In this document: positions 32,134 to 41,442 of the stretch, in pieces | How the letters are laid out: every line of letters starts with the position of its first letter | Position numbering within the stretch: position 1 is the first letter of the stretch | NCBI GenBank assembly: GCA_947259785.1 | Contig: CAMYNQ010000003.1 | Location: 1 to 61,740, forward strand | DNA: 61,740 nt | Direction: 5' to 3' | From: an uncultured Chromatiaceae bacterium | GTDB lineage: Bacteria; Pseudomonadota; Gammaproteobacteria; Tenderiales; Tenderiaceae | The notes under the pieces: generated by a model | What the model saw: the letters and a program-made list of their open reading frames with translations, nothing else | What the model was told of the DNA's origin: nothing | The model's database searches: none | Program-made: the position numbers and the translations under genes

Positions 32134-34080
32134 GTGTTAGGTGTAATAATGCCTTTAAGTGTTCAGAAGGTGTTTTGTATCGGTATGACAACAAAGCAAA
32201 AACCGAAACCCCAATTTTTGTTTTATGCAGTCGCACTTTTGTTACCAATCATATTTTTTGTGTTGATTGAGGCTGGCTTGCGCTTGTTTGATTATGGCAA
32301 CGATCACCGCTTGTTTGTGCCTGTGCCTGTGCCTGTTGAGATGGGCGATGGTGAATATCTAAGCACTAACAAGAATGTTGCCAGTCGTTATTTTCCCGAA
32401 GGCTACTTTACTCCATCGCCACCCTATGAGGTGTTCAAAAAGGACAAACCAGATAATGGTTATCGAATTTTTGTCATGGGCGGTTCGACCACTGCCAGTT
32501 GGCCGTATCCAAATAATGTCATGTTTTCGCGTATCCTGGCGCAACGGCTTTCTGACACCTTTCCTGATAAATACATTGAAGTAGTCAATACTGGTATTGC
32601 TGCGGTGAATACATTCACGCTGCTCGATTTTGTTGATGAAATACTCGTCCAACAACCCGATGCCATCCTGATCTACAGTGGCCACAATGAATTCTATGGC
32701 GTGCTCGGAGCCGGTTCTACCCAATCGGTTGGGCAATCACGAGCCCTGATAAAGGCCTATTTGGTACTGTCGAAATTAAAAATATTTCAATTTATACGCA
32801 GCCTGGTAGATGGCAGCAAAAAACTTATTAGTGGTGCAGGTGAGGCAGCGGCATCAGGGCATTCGACACTGATGGGGCAGATGGTTGGTGACAATAGCAT
32901 CGCCTATAACAGTCAAACCTATTTAAATGCCAAAAATAATTACGAAACTAATTTGACTGAAATACTGGCTAAAATCAGCGCTGCCGGCGTGCCTGTGATG
33001 CTCAGCGAACTGGTGAGTAATCTACGCGATCATCCGCCCTTTATTTCTATCGATGATGGAGAGCATCTGCCAGCCAATCTGCTCTATGAGTGGGGAAATC
33101 AGCTTTATGATGAGGCGATGTACGGTATGGCCAGAGAGGCCTATAGCATGGCAAAAGACCTGGATGGCCTGCGTTTTAGAGCTGCAGAAGAGACCAATGC
33201 CAGTATTCATAAAGTAGCTGCTCAGTTTGGTGCCCCGGTGGTGCCGATGAAGGATTATTTCGAGAATGCCTCACCTAATGGAATTATTGATAAAGCCTTG
33301 ATGCTTGAGCATCTTCATCCAAATGTGGATGGCTACATGCTCATGAGTGACGCGTTTTATCACACCATGCATAAAGAAAAATTTATTGCAGATGAGTGGA
33401 ATGAGGCGAATATACAGTCTGATGATTTTTATCAAAATGCCTGGCCAGTTACCGAACTTGATCGTGTCTTAGGTGATATCAGAATTATCAACCTGACCGA
33501 TAATTACCCGTATAAGCCAAAGGAGCCGGGTAAGCGCACCATCGCCAATTACACGCCACAAAATTTAGCTGAAGAGCTGGCTATCAAGGTTTTTAAGGGG
33601 GATATGGAATACGCGCAGGCCCATGTCGAACTTGCTAAATTTTATAATTCACAAAACAGGCAGCAGCTTGCTATTCGTGAATTTCAGGCCCTGATAGCTT
33701 CAGCGCCCAATAATGTTAATTTTTATCTAATGACTAGTGAGTACCTGCTTAAACTTAAGCAGTTTGATTATGCCTTGGCGATATTAACGGCCTCTCTATC
33801 AATTAGGGAAACTGGTTATGCCAATAAATGGATCGGGCAAATACTCTTGATCCAGCAGAAACCTTTCGAGGCACGTCGCTATATTGAAACGGCGATAAGC
33901 TATTATCCTGAGGATCCGCAACTGATCTACAATATTGGTTTTATCAATATCACTGAAAACAAAGTTGATAGTGCCAAAGTCAGTATAAACCTGTTAAAGA
34001 AAATAGCCCCTGATTCGAAACAGTTGCTGGATTTGGAGAAAATGCTTAATCAGCATCTTGGTAATGATGGCGCTATGTAA
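32134..34080 (+). CDS. Membrane-anchored SGNH/GDSL-like hydrolase with C-terminal TPR-like region (start may be 32149 or 32185)
   Basis: YRIFVMGGSTTASWPY, VNTGIAAVNTFTLL, ILIYSGHNEFYG, LEHLHPNVDGYMLMSDA (SGNH blocks); helical repeats at C-terminus. Confidence 0.75.
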   Translation: MLGVIMPLSVQKVFCIGMTTKQKPKPQFLFYAVALLLPIIFFVLIEAGLRLFDYGNDHRLFVPVPVPVEMGDGEYLSTNKNVASRYFPEGYFTPSPPYEVFKKDKPDNGYRIFVMGGSTTASWPYPNNVMFSRILAQRLSDTFPDKYIEVVNTGIAAVNTFTLLDFVDEILVQQPDAILIYSGHNEFYGVLGAGSTQSVGQSRALIKAYLVLSKLKIFQFIRSLVDGSKKLISGAGEAAASGHSTLMGQMVGDNSIAYNSQTYLNAKNNYETNLTEILAKISAAGVPVMLSELVSNLRDHPPFISIDDGEHLPANLLYEWGNQLYDEAMYGMAREAYSMAKDLDGLRFRAAEETNASIHKVAAQFGAPVVPMKDYFENASPNGIIDKALMLEHLHPNVDGYMLMSDAFYHTMHKEKFIADEWNEANIQSDDFYQNAWPVTELDRVLGDIRIINLTDNYPYKPKEPGKRTIANYTPQNLAEELAIKVFKGDMEYAQAHVELAKFYNSQNRQQLAIREFQALIASAPNNVNFYLMTSEYLLKLKQFDYALAILTASLSIRETGYANKWIGQILLIQQKPFEARRYIETAISYYPEDPQLIYNIGFINITENKVDSAKVSINLLKKIAPDSKQLLDLEKMLNQHLGNDGAM

Positions 34081-34129
34081 ATCAAGTCTTGCATTTTGAA
34101 AGTAATATCGGTATCTTAGCGCTCGCTTC

Positions 34130-34206
34130 AGGCGCGTAGCTCAGTTGGTTAGAGCACCACCTTGACATGGTGGGGGTCGGTGGTTCGAATCCACTCGCGC
34201 CTACCA
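34130..34206 (+). tRNA. tRNA-Val (anticodon GAC)
   Basis: AGGCGCG/CGCGCCT acceptor, CCACC-TTGACAT-GGTGG anticodon arm, GGTTCGAATCC T-loop, ACCA end; 77 nt. Confidence 0.97.
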
Positions 34207-35975
34207 ATTTTTCCTTCCTGGATCAATTGGTTATGTTATTTTCTAAATTGCTTATGGTCTTGACTGAATTGTGATGCTTAGTGCATTGCAGTTACTTCAC
34301 ATTTTACCTTGTTCAAGCAGTTCCTCAGCGTCAGTTTCCTCGCATTCAGGCAATATCCTGGTGTTGTGGTGAATTTAATTTGTCTGTATTTTTGTGTTTG
34401 ATAGCTATGGCTCTAACTTCATTTAATGGAAATAATGAAATTATCGCTGGTGCATAGAATTACTTGTCTGCCAGTATTGGCGATGACACTAACAACACTA
34501 TTTTTTAGCTCGCTATCTTTGGCGTCCAAAGAGGATGTGTATAGCGAAGAATATTTTGTCGCCCGTTTATGGAATGAGACGCTGCTTGCCTCAATTAGGG
34601 CCGATTATGCCAGGCCCACAGTTCATGCCCGTAATCTTTTTCATGTGTCGGTTGTTATGTATGATGCATGGGCCGCGTATGATGATGTCGCTACGACATA
34701 CCTACTTGGTAAAAGCGTAGGTGGTTATTCCTGCTCTTTTGATCGTGCAAGTCTTCCTATTCAAGCTAATAAAAAGGCACAGCGTAGAGAATCCATTAGC
34801 TACGCGGCATATCGCCTTTTGTCACATCGTTTTAAGTGCTCACCAGGAATAGCAGAATCACAAACCAATTTTGACCGTTTATTTTCCGACTTGGGATATG
34901 ACAGTAAATTTATATCGACTGACTATTCCAGCGGTTCTGCCGCGGCTCTCGGCAACCATATTGCAAGATGTATGATTGCTTTTGGCCTGCAAGATGGGGC
35001 CAACGAGAAGCATGGCTATGTTCCGCTGGCCTATCGACCGGTAAATCCACCCCTCGCACCCAGCCATCCGGGTACCCCAAGGTATATGGATCCCAATCGT
35101 TGGCAACCGCTGGCTTTGAAAAAATATATAGATCAATCCGGGCACGAAATTCCGTGTGGTGCTGTGGAATTTATCGGGCCGGAGTGGGGCCGTGTTGCGC
35201 CATTTGCGTTGAACAAAGAGGATGCAAAAGTTTTTAAGCGTAAGGGTTTTGAATACTGGGTTTATCACGATCCGGGGGCGCCGCCGCAATTGGATGTGGA
35301 GCCCGGTGGTGGCAGTTCAGATGAATACAAATGGAATTTCTCACTGGTCTCTGTCTGGTCATCCCACCTTGATCCAGCTGATGGAGTGGCTTGGGATATC
35401 TCGCCCGGCGCGATGGGCAATGTGCAATCCTTACCAAAAGCATATGGTGAGGTGCAAAAGTTTTACGATGTGAATGAAGGGGTGACCCTGGCAGAGGCCG
35501 GTCGAAAACCCCCCGTACCGGACAACCCTATAAATCGAATATAGTCCCGCGCGGTGATTATGGCCGTGTACTTGCTGAATTTTGGGCGGATGGCCCTGAT
35601 TCTGAAACACCACCGGGCCACTGGTTTGTAATTTTGAACTATGTGAACGACCACCCTAAACTAGTTAAAAAATTCCTTGGTAAAGGCCCTGTGCTGGATA
35701 AGCTTGAATGGAATGTAAAGACCTATTTTTCATTAGGTGGTGCGGTGCACGATGCGGCGATTTCGTCCTGGGGTATCAAGGGTTGGTACGATTATATTCG
35801 TCCAGTTTCAGCCATTCGTTTTATGGCGGGGCAGGGCCAGAGTAGCAATCCAGAGTTGCCAAATTATTCATCCAGCGGCATTCCGCTCCAGCCGGGGTGG
35901 AATGAATTGGTGACGGCCGGTGATCCTCTCGCGGGAGCCAATAGTGAGAACCTAAATAAGATCAAGTTAAATTAC

Positions 35976-36580
35976 CTCCGGCATAGCCGGAGGCTTATTA
36001 GGCGACGCCCTCAAAGGGCTCTCATGGCGCCCGAGGCGCTACATCCCAAGGGCCAGCTGATCTCGGCGAACATCTTCTTGCTCCTGATTGCGGATATACT
36101 CTCTAACCATTTCTTCATCCAGCCCCACTGTTGAAACATAATATCCTCGCGCCCAAAAATGCTCACCAGCGAAATTTCTTTGCTTACCCTTAAAGCGTCT
36201 GGCAATCGTTATGGCACTCTTCCCTTCCAAATAGCCCACGACGTTGGATACCGAATATTTCGGGGGAATACTGATACAAATATGCACATGATCAGCCATT
36301 AGGTGCCCTTCCTCTATCCGGCAATCCTTCCTCCTGGCCAGTTCATGAAGAACCTCACCCAGCCGTTTTCGCAGCTTCCCATATATCAGCTTTCGCCTGC
36401 GTTTTGGGATAAAAACCACATGGTACTTACAATCCCACCTCGTATGAGCCAAACTCTTAAAGTCTCTCATAGGTCTTCCTTTCGTTTCTTGGTCGAAACA
36501 AAAGGATAATTGACCGTAGCCTCGGTCAAACCTATCCGAGTCCCCCCGGCATAGCCGGGGGTTTACCTAAGGATTAATTA
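35976..36580 (-). mobile_element. IS200/IS605-family (IS200-type, tnpA only) insertion element, ~605 bp
   Basis: TnpA ORF plus subterminal hairpins CCTCCGGCATAGCCGGAGG (left) and CCCCCGGCATAGCCGGGGG (right); TTAC just outside the left end; no TSD; host ORF resumes in frame after 36580. Confidence 0.87.
36039..36470 (-). CDS. tnpA: IS200-type Y1/HUH transposase TnpA
   Basis: 143 aa; WDCKYHVVFIPKRRRK, MADHVHICISIPPKYSVS (HUH), EYIRNQE; apparently intact. Confidence 0.95.
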   Translation of the reverse strand: MRDFKSLAHTRWDCKYHVVFIPKRRRKLIYGKLRKRLGEVLHELARRKDCRIEEGHLMADHVHICISIPPKYSVSNVVGYLEGKSAITIARRFKGKQRNFAGEHFWARGYYVSTVGLDEEMVREYIRNQEQEDVRRDQLALGM

Positions 36581-38280
36581 TATGCATGGCGTGGCCCGAG
36601 CTGGGTTAATGATCCGCAAAAGGATGTTGCTGGTGTTGGCTGGATGCTGGCGAAAAATTGGTGGCCGTATCAACGCCCCTCGTTTGTGACACCGCCATTT
36701 GCGGGTTACGTTTCAGGTCATTCAACTTATTCACGTGCTGCAGCAGAGGTTTTAACACAACTGACTGGTGACCCTTTCTTTCCGGGGGGGCATGGGAGAA
36801 TTTCCGGTGAAGAAGAACCAGTTCCTGGTTTTTGAAAAGGGGCCGAGTGTAGATGTCGTCTTGCAATGGGCAACCTATAGAGATGCTTCCGACCAATGCA
36901 GTCTTTCTCGTATCTGGGGTGGGGTTCATCCACCCGCTGATGATTATCCTGGCCGCCAAATCGGTATAAAAGTGGGTAACGCAGCATTTGATCTGGCTGA
37001 ACGATATTTCTCGGGACGCATATGAAAAATATAGTTTTGTTTCTGGCGCTACTGCTTGCGAGCACCCAATACGTTTCTGCCTCAATGTCGCAGTTTGTTG
37101 ATGTCACAAAGCAAGCTGGTTTTGAATATGTGCATGGCATCACCCCCCTCACGATTGGCAACTTCGCTGAGCTCGATAAGTTTGTTTTTGCTGGTGGTGT
37201 TGCTGCAGGCGATTATGATAACGATGGCTGGGTTGATCTTTATGTGATACGTGGCAGTATCGGGTCAAACCTACTGTTTCGTAATTTGGGAAATGGTGCG
37301 TTCGAAGAGGTCGGTAGCCGAGCGGGTCTAGTTACGCCAAAAGGTGCGATAAGTTCTGGTTCTATCTTTGCGGACTTTACTGGTGACGGGCATCTTGATC
37401 TGTTTGTGGGCGGTGTTGGCAAGACCACGCCACAACTATTTCGTAACCGCGGCGACGGCACCTTCGAAAACATCACGCCTGAGTAAGGAATTGGCGACCT
37501 GAACAATAGCTATAGTGCAACCGCTGGAGATTATGATCGGGATGGTGATCTTGATCTTTATGTGTCGCACTGGGATCTTAGCAATAACTTTAACAGGAAT
37601 TACCTTTTCGAAAATGATGGCAAAGCGGTGTTAAAGACGCCGGTGTTGGTGTGGGTATTGGCAATTTAATTGAATCTGATTTTACTACGAATTTTGCTGA
37701 TGTTAACAATGATGGTTGGCCAGATTTACTTGTTGCTGCAGATTTTAAACGCTCAAAAGTTATTTATTAATAATCAGGATGGCACATTTAAGGATGCTAC
37801 CGATACCAAGGTCTTTACCGATGAGAACGGTATGGGGGCTGCGGTGGGTGATTACGACAATGATGGTGATCTTGACTGGTTTGTGACTAGTATTTGGGGT
37901 CCGGATCCTGACGATTCACATACTCAGTGGGATAGTTCGGGGAACAGGTTATATCGCAATAGTGGTGATGGCACTTTTGAAGACGTGACGGATGTTGCAG
38001 GGGTTCGCAAGGGTTTTTGGGGCTGGGGCAGTTGTTTTGCCGACTTCAATAATGATGGGCATCTCGATATTTTTCATGTCAACGGTTACTTGACACCTAA
38101 TTCTAAATTACAGCGTTTTCGACCTAAAAAATTCTTTGATGACCCGGTGCGGTTATTTGTGTCAAATGGTGACGGGGAATTTACAGAAAGGTCGACTGCG
38201 CTTGGTCTTGATGATACAGACCAGGGGCGCGATGTTTCCTGCTTTGATTACGAGCGTGATGGTGATCTTGATATTTTTAT

Positions 38281-39252
38281 ATGCCTCTGCATTTGACTCA
38301 GTATGACTTTATAGGCGCATGAATAATGGCTAGATTTAACAATCGATTAGGAATCTCACGTTCAAAAAAGCGTCGATTGTATCGATAACAAAATTCATTC
38401 AGGTATTCCTGCAAGTATTTCCCGGATACACCATGGAAAGTACCCAACAAAAATGTTTTTAAGTTGCCTATAGCAATATGCACCCAAGAAAGCCATTTAT
38501 CGACTTTGTTGGGTGGTGTGACGCGCGCCTCGTGATCATGAGTTTCATGAATCACATTGAGCGCGGGTAGCGCATCGCTATGGATTTTTTGGCTATCAAC
38601 AACGCTCTTTTTTGTAAAGCCTCTAACCGTTTCGTGGTTAACACTATTGACCACTTTCATCGCTATGTAACCCGACTGATCCTCCTTGCTTTCACACGCG
38701 ATCAGGACAGCGGTTTTACCCGCTGCCCCACGCCCGCGTTTACCTGAGCGCTTTCCGCCCACCAATGCATCATCCACTTCAATCACATAGCTGAGTAGAT
38801 ACAGGCTGTCTCTGTGCCCCATCGCTTGGCGAAGTTTTTTGAGCATCAACCAGGCTGTTCGCCAATTCACTTCAATCAGCTGACTCAAGCGCACCGCTGA
38901 AATACTGCCTTTATCTGAGCCTACGAAATAAATTGCCCAAAACCATTTTCGTAAAGGAAGGTGGCTACGGTGGAAAAGTGTGCCTGCTTTGATTGATGTT
39001 TGGTGTTGGCAAGCACTGCACTGATAAAGTTGACGTGTTTGAATGAAGTGGGCATGAGCATGGCCGCATTGGGGACAAATAAAACCATTTGGCCATTTCA
39101 ATTCTTGGAGATAGTTTAAGCAATCACGTTCTGTTTGGAAGCGCGATTGCCATTCGAAAAAGCTTATTTCTGCCATTTTCATGAGAAACCCCCACTAATG
39201 AGCTGTTTGTATATCCAGTATAGTAAAGGTCTGAGTTAAATGCAGAGGCATG
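38281..39252 (-). mobile_element. IS1595-like (ISXO2-type) insertion sequence, ~972 bp
   Basis: 21-bp TIR ATGCCTCTGCATTTRACTCAG at 38281-38301 and inverted at 39231-39251; flanking direct repeat TATTTTTAT (38272-38280 / 39253-39261). Confidence 0.9.
38298..39182 (-). CDS. ISXO2-like / IS1595-family transposase
   Basis: 294 aa; zinc ribbon CPQCGHAHAHFIQTRQLYQCSACQHQTSIKAGT, VIEVDDALVGGKRSGKRGRGAAGKT, WVHIAIGNLKTFLLGTFHGV...YLNEFCYRYNRR. Confidence 0.95.
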   Translation of the reverse strand: MKMAEISFFEWQSRFQTERDCLNYLQELKWPNGFICPQCGHAHAHFIQTRQLYQCSACQHQTSIKAGTLFHRSHLPLRKWFWAIYFVGSDKGSISAVRLSQLIEVNWRTAWLMLKKLRQAMGHRDSLYLLSYVIEVDDALVGGKRSGKRGRGAAGKTAVLIACESKEDQSGYIAMKVVNSVNHETVRGFTKKSVVDSQKIHSDALPALNVIHETHDHEARVTPPNKVDKWLSWVHIAIGNLKTFLLGTFHGVSGKYLQEYLNEFCYRYNRRFFEREIPNRLLNLAIIHAPIKSY

Positions 39253-39699
39253 TATTTTTATTACAAACTTTGATGGGCCTCCACGCCTATATCGCAATGA
39301 TGGCGGCAATAAGCGATATTATCTTGGCGTTAGTTTAAAGGGTGAACTACCCAATATTGAGGCGATTGGTTCGCGTATTTATCTGTCAGCAAATGGCATT
39401 ACACAAATGCGCGAACTACGGGCTGGTAGCAATTTCGAATCGCAAAACCCGGTCGATGCCCATTTTGGGTTGGGTGACGCGAAAATAGTCAATACGCTTC
39501 GTGTTGTTTGGCCAGATGGTAAAGTTAGCATCTGGCATAATATCGCTGTTAATCAGGTGATAAAGCTTATGTCTAAATAGCATGCCAATACTTGGTGCGT
39601 CACTAGATATAATTGATTTTGATTTTGGCTCTTCAGTGAAATCAGTGGGTAAAAACACCCCGAGAATCTTCAATTCTAGCCCTTGACCGAAAAGACGAG

Positions 39700-40131
39700 T
39701 TATTTCAAGGTTAAGAATTTGTATAGGCTCCGGCATGTGCTGTCATATTGCTTGATATCATCTTCGCTGTCAGCGTGTCGCCAATATGGTCCACCTTCTG
39801 CCTGAACATATTGTAACAATAAATCTACTGCGGATACCGCCGGATCGAAGCCGCTATCATTCGTATCTCGTATTATTTCTCCTCCTAATGCCCATAAGTA
39901 GTTTGCATGTTTTTTAACCGTTGATTTTGCTCTCCCGTTATCAATCAGGCTGATAAGGTATTGGATAAAGACCGCTAGAATGAGACGCCCTGCAACTAAA
40001 TCTTTGTCATCTCCGGCCCAAGATCCCGGTCAGTTGTTAATATCTTTACAGATGGAATGAAGGCGCTGAGCGTTCTCCAATGAACGATTGGCTTGGGAGA
40101 GGAGTTGATGCTTTGATTTATGGTGGCTCAT
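39700..40131 (-). pseudogene. Hitchhiker/passenger ORF inside the ISL3 element, 144 codons with one internal TGA (40030-40032)
   Basis: MSHHKSKHQLLSQANRSLENAQRLHSICKDINN*PGSWAGDDKDLVAGRLILAVFIQYLISLIDNGRAKSTVKKHANYLWALGGEIIRDTNDSGFDPAVSAVDLLLQYVQAEGGPYWRHADSEDDIKQYDSTCRSLYKFLTLK*; only one in-frame stop. Confidence 0.65.
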
Positions 40132-41380
40132 GGAACTTATAACGATATTAAACCGCTGCTATCGGCACAAGGGGTTTGTCTATCAAAAAGCCAGTTTCTC
40201 CAGTGCTGATTCGAAGGAGATTGAAGTTAGCGTGGTTCCAAGGAAAGGATCAAGGCCATATTGCTCAAAATGTGGAAACCGGTGTCCAGGCTATGACCGT
40301 CTTCCTCAGCGACGGTTTGAATTTATCCCTGTTTGGGGCTTTAAAATGTTCCTCATCTATTCAAGGCGGCGAGTGGAATGTTCCAAGTGCGGTATCGTGG
40401 CCGAACGCTTACCCTGGGCTCAGGGTAAGCATGAACTTACAACAGCATACATGCAGTATCTAGCACATTGGGCTAAAAAGCTATCCTGGAAAGAAGTTGC
40501 CAAGAGCTTTAAAACAAGCTGGGAAAAAGTGTTTCATTCAGTAGAGTATGTCGTTGGCTGGGGGCTTTCACGGCGAGATATGAGAGGCATTACCGCCATA
40601 GGTGTTGATGAGGTTCAGTGGCACAAAGGGCATAAATATCTAACGCTGGTATATCAAATTAACTCGGGGAGCACCCGATTACTATGGATTGGCAAAGAAA
40701 GAACAGAAGCCACATTCTCCTCATTCTTTGACATGCTGGGTGAAGAGGCGGTTGGTAAGCTTGAATATGTATGTTCAGATATGTGGAAGCCCTATCTTAA
40801 GGTCATAAAGAACCGTGCCGGGCACGTACTTCATATATTGGACAGGTTTCACATTGTTGCCAGAATGAATAAAGCATTGGATGAAGTGAGGGCGCAAGAA
40901 CATCGACAGATGAAGCAAGATGGGTATGATCCAATCCTCACAAAAGCGCGATGGCTATTACTAAAACGTCCAGAGAACCTTTCAGATAGCCAGGAAACCA
41001 AACTAAAGGATCTATTGAAGTACAACCTCAAAAGCATGCGGGCCTATTTGCTCAAAGAAGAGTTTCAACAACTATGGCACTATGAATCACCCACTTGGGC
41101 AGGTAAATTTATCGATCGTTGGTCGACAAAAGTAATGCGCTCAAAAATCGAGCCGCTGAAGCGTGAAGCGAAAACTGTCCGTCGACATAAAGAGCTTATA
41201 TTGAACTGGTTTAGGGCGAAAAAATTATTTTCCTCTGGGATTGTTGAGGGGTTAAACACCAAGGTGAAACTAACGGTGAGAAAATCCTATGGATTTAGGA
41301 GCTTCAAATGCACTGAAATAGCTTTATTTCACGCTTTAGGGAAACTTCCTGAGCCGAAACTAACCCATGAATTTTACTGA
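40130..41380 (+). CDS. ISL3-family transposase
   Basis: 416 aa; CSKCGNRCPGYDRLPQRRFEFIPVWG, zinc-finger region, ITAIGVDEVQWHKGHKYLTLVYQI, SSGIVEGLNTKVKLTVRKSYGFRSF. Confidence 0.95.
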   Translation: MELITILNRCYRHKGFVYQKASFSSADSKEIEVSVVPRKGSRPYCSKCGNRCPGYDRLPQRRFEFIPVWGFKMFLIYSRRRVECSKCGIVAERLPWAQGKHELTTAYMQYLAHWAKKLSWKEVAKSFKTSWEKVFHSVEYVVGWGLSRRDMRGITAIGVDEVQWHKGHKYLTLVYQINSGSTRLLWIGKERTEATFSSFFDMLGEEAVGKLEYVCSDMWKPYLKVIKNRAGHVLHILDRFHIVARMNKALDEVRAQEHRQMKQDGYDPILTKARWLLLKRPENLSDSQETKLKDLLKYNLKSMRAYLLKEEFQQLWHYESPTWAGKFIDRWSTKVMRSKIEPLKREAKTVRRHKELILNWFRAKKLFSSGIVEGLNTKVKLTVRKSYGFRSFKCTEIALFHALGKLPEPKLTHEFY

Positions 41381-41442
41381 CGAGGCTTGATTTTTAAGGT
41401 TGAACCCTTATAAATTGTGATCGTAGGTGTTTGCGTGCGTCG

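Larger units (their letters stand above)
34438..37025 (+). pseudogene. Vanadium-dependent haloperoxidase / PAP2-family protein, frameshifted and split by IS200-type element
   Basis: Fragments 34426..35544, ~35515..35975 and 36581..37025 join into one protein with KGWYDYIRP, YVSGHSTYSRA and SRIWGGVHPPADD motifs; frameshifts best placed at C6 (35509-35514) and G7 (36784-36790). Confidence 0.88.
37022..39580 (+). pseudogene. FG-GAP/VCBS repeat + ASPIC/UnbV (CRTAC1-like) protein, nonsense/frameshifted and split by IS1595-like element
   Basis: DYDNDGWVDLYV, DFTGDGHLDLFVGG, DYDRDGDLDLYV repeats; C-terminal IGSRIYLSANGITQMRELRAGSNFESQNPVDAHFGLGDAKIVNTLRVVWPDGK; TAA at 37484-37486, indels near 37634 and 37759, IS at 38281. 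Confidence 0.88.
39627..41386 (+). mobile_element. ISL3-family insertion sequence, ~1760 bp, carrying an extra divergent ORF
   Basis: Imperfect TIRs GGCTCTTCAGTGAAATCAGTGGGT (left) vs GCCTCGTCAGTAAAATTCATGGGT (right, reverse complement); perfect 8-bp flanking repeat TTGATTTT (39619-39626 / 41387-41394). Confidence 0.88.

Noticed and set aside
32312-32338. Short GTGCCT x3 repeat in the SGNH/TPR gene (FVPVPVPVE)
   Set aside because: Only three units, in frame, encoding a Val-Pro run; no evidence of variation or regulatory role.
35509-36790. Programmed frameshifting at the C6/G7 tracts
   Set aside because: The same gene is split by an IS200 element and the neighbouring gene has nonsense and indel lesions; decay is simpler.
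36606-37161. Minus-strand ORFs of 159 and 144 aa
   Set aside because: Antisense to the haloperoxidase 3' fragment, which has clear family motifs on the plus strand.
39416-39736. 106-aa minus-strand ORF (MPEPIQILNLEITRLFGQ...)
   Set aside because: Antisense to the ASPIC/UnbV C-terminus of the FG-GAP pseudogene and runs across the ISL3 left end; best explained as a chance ORF.
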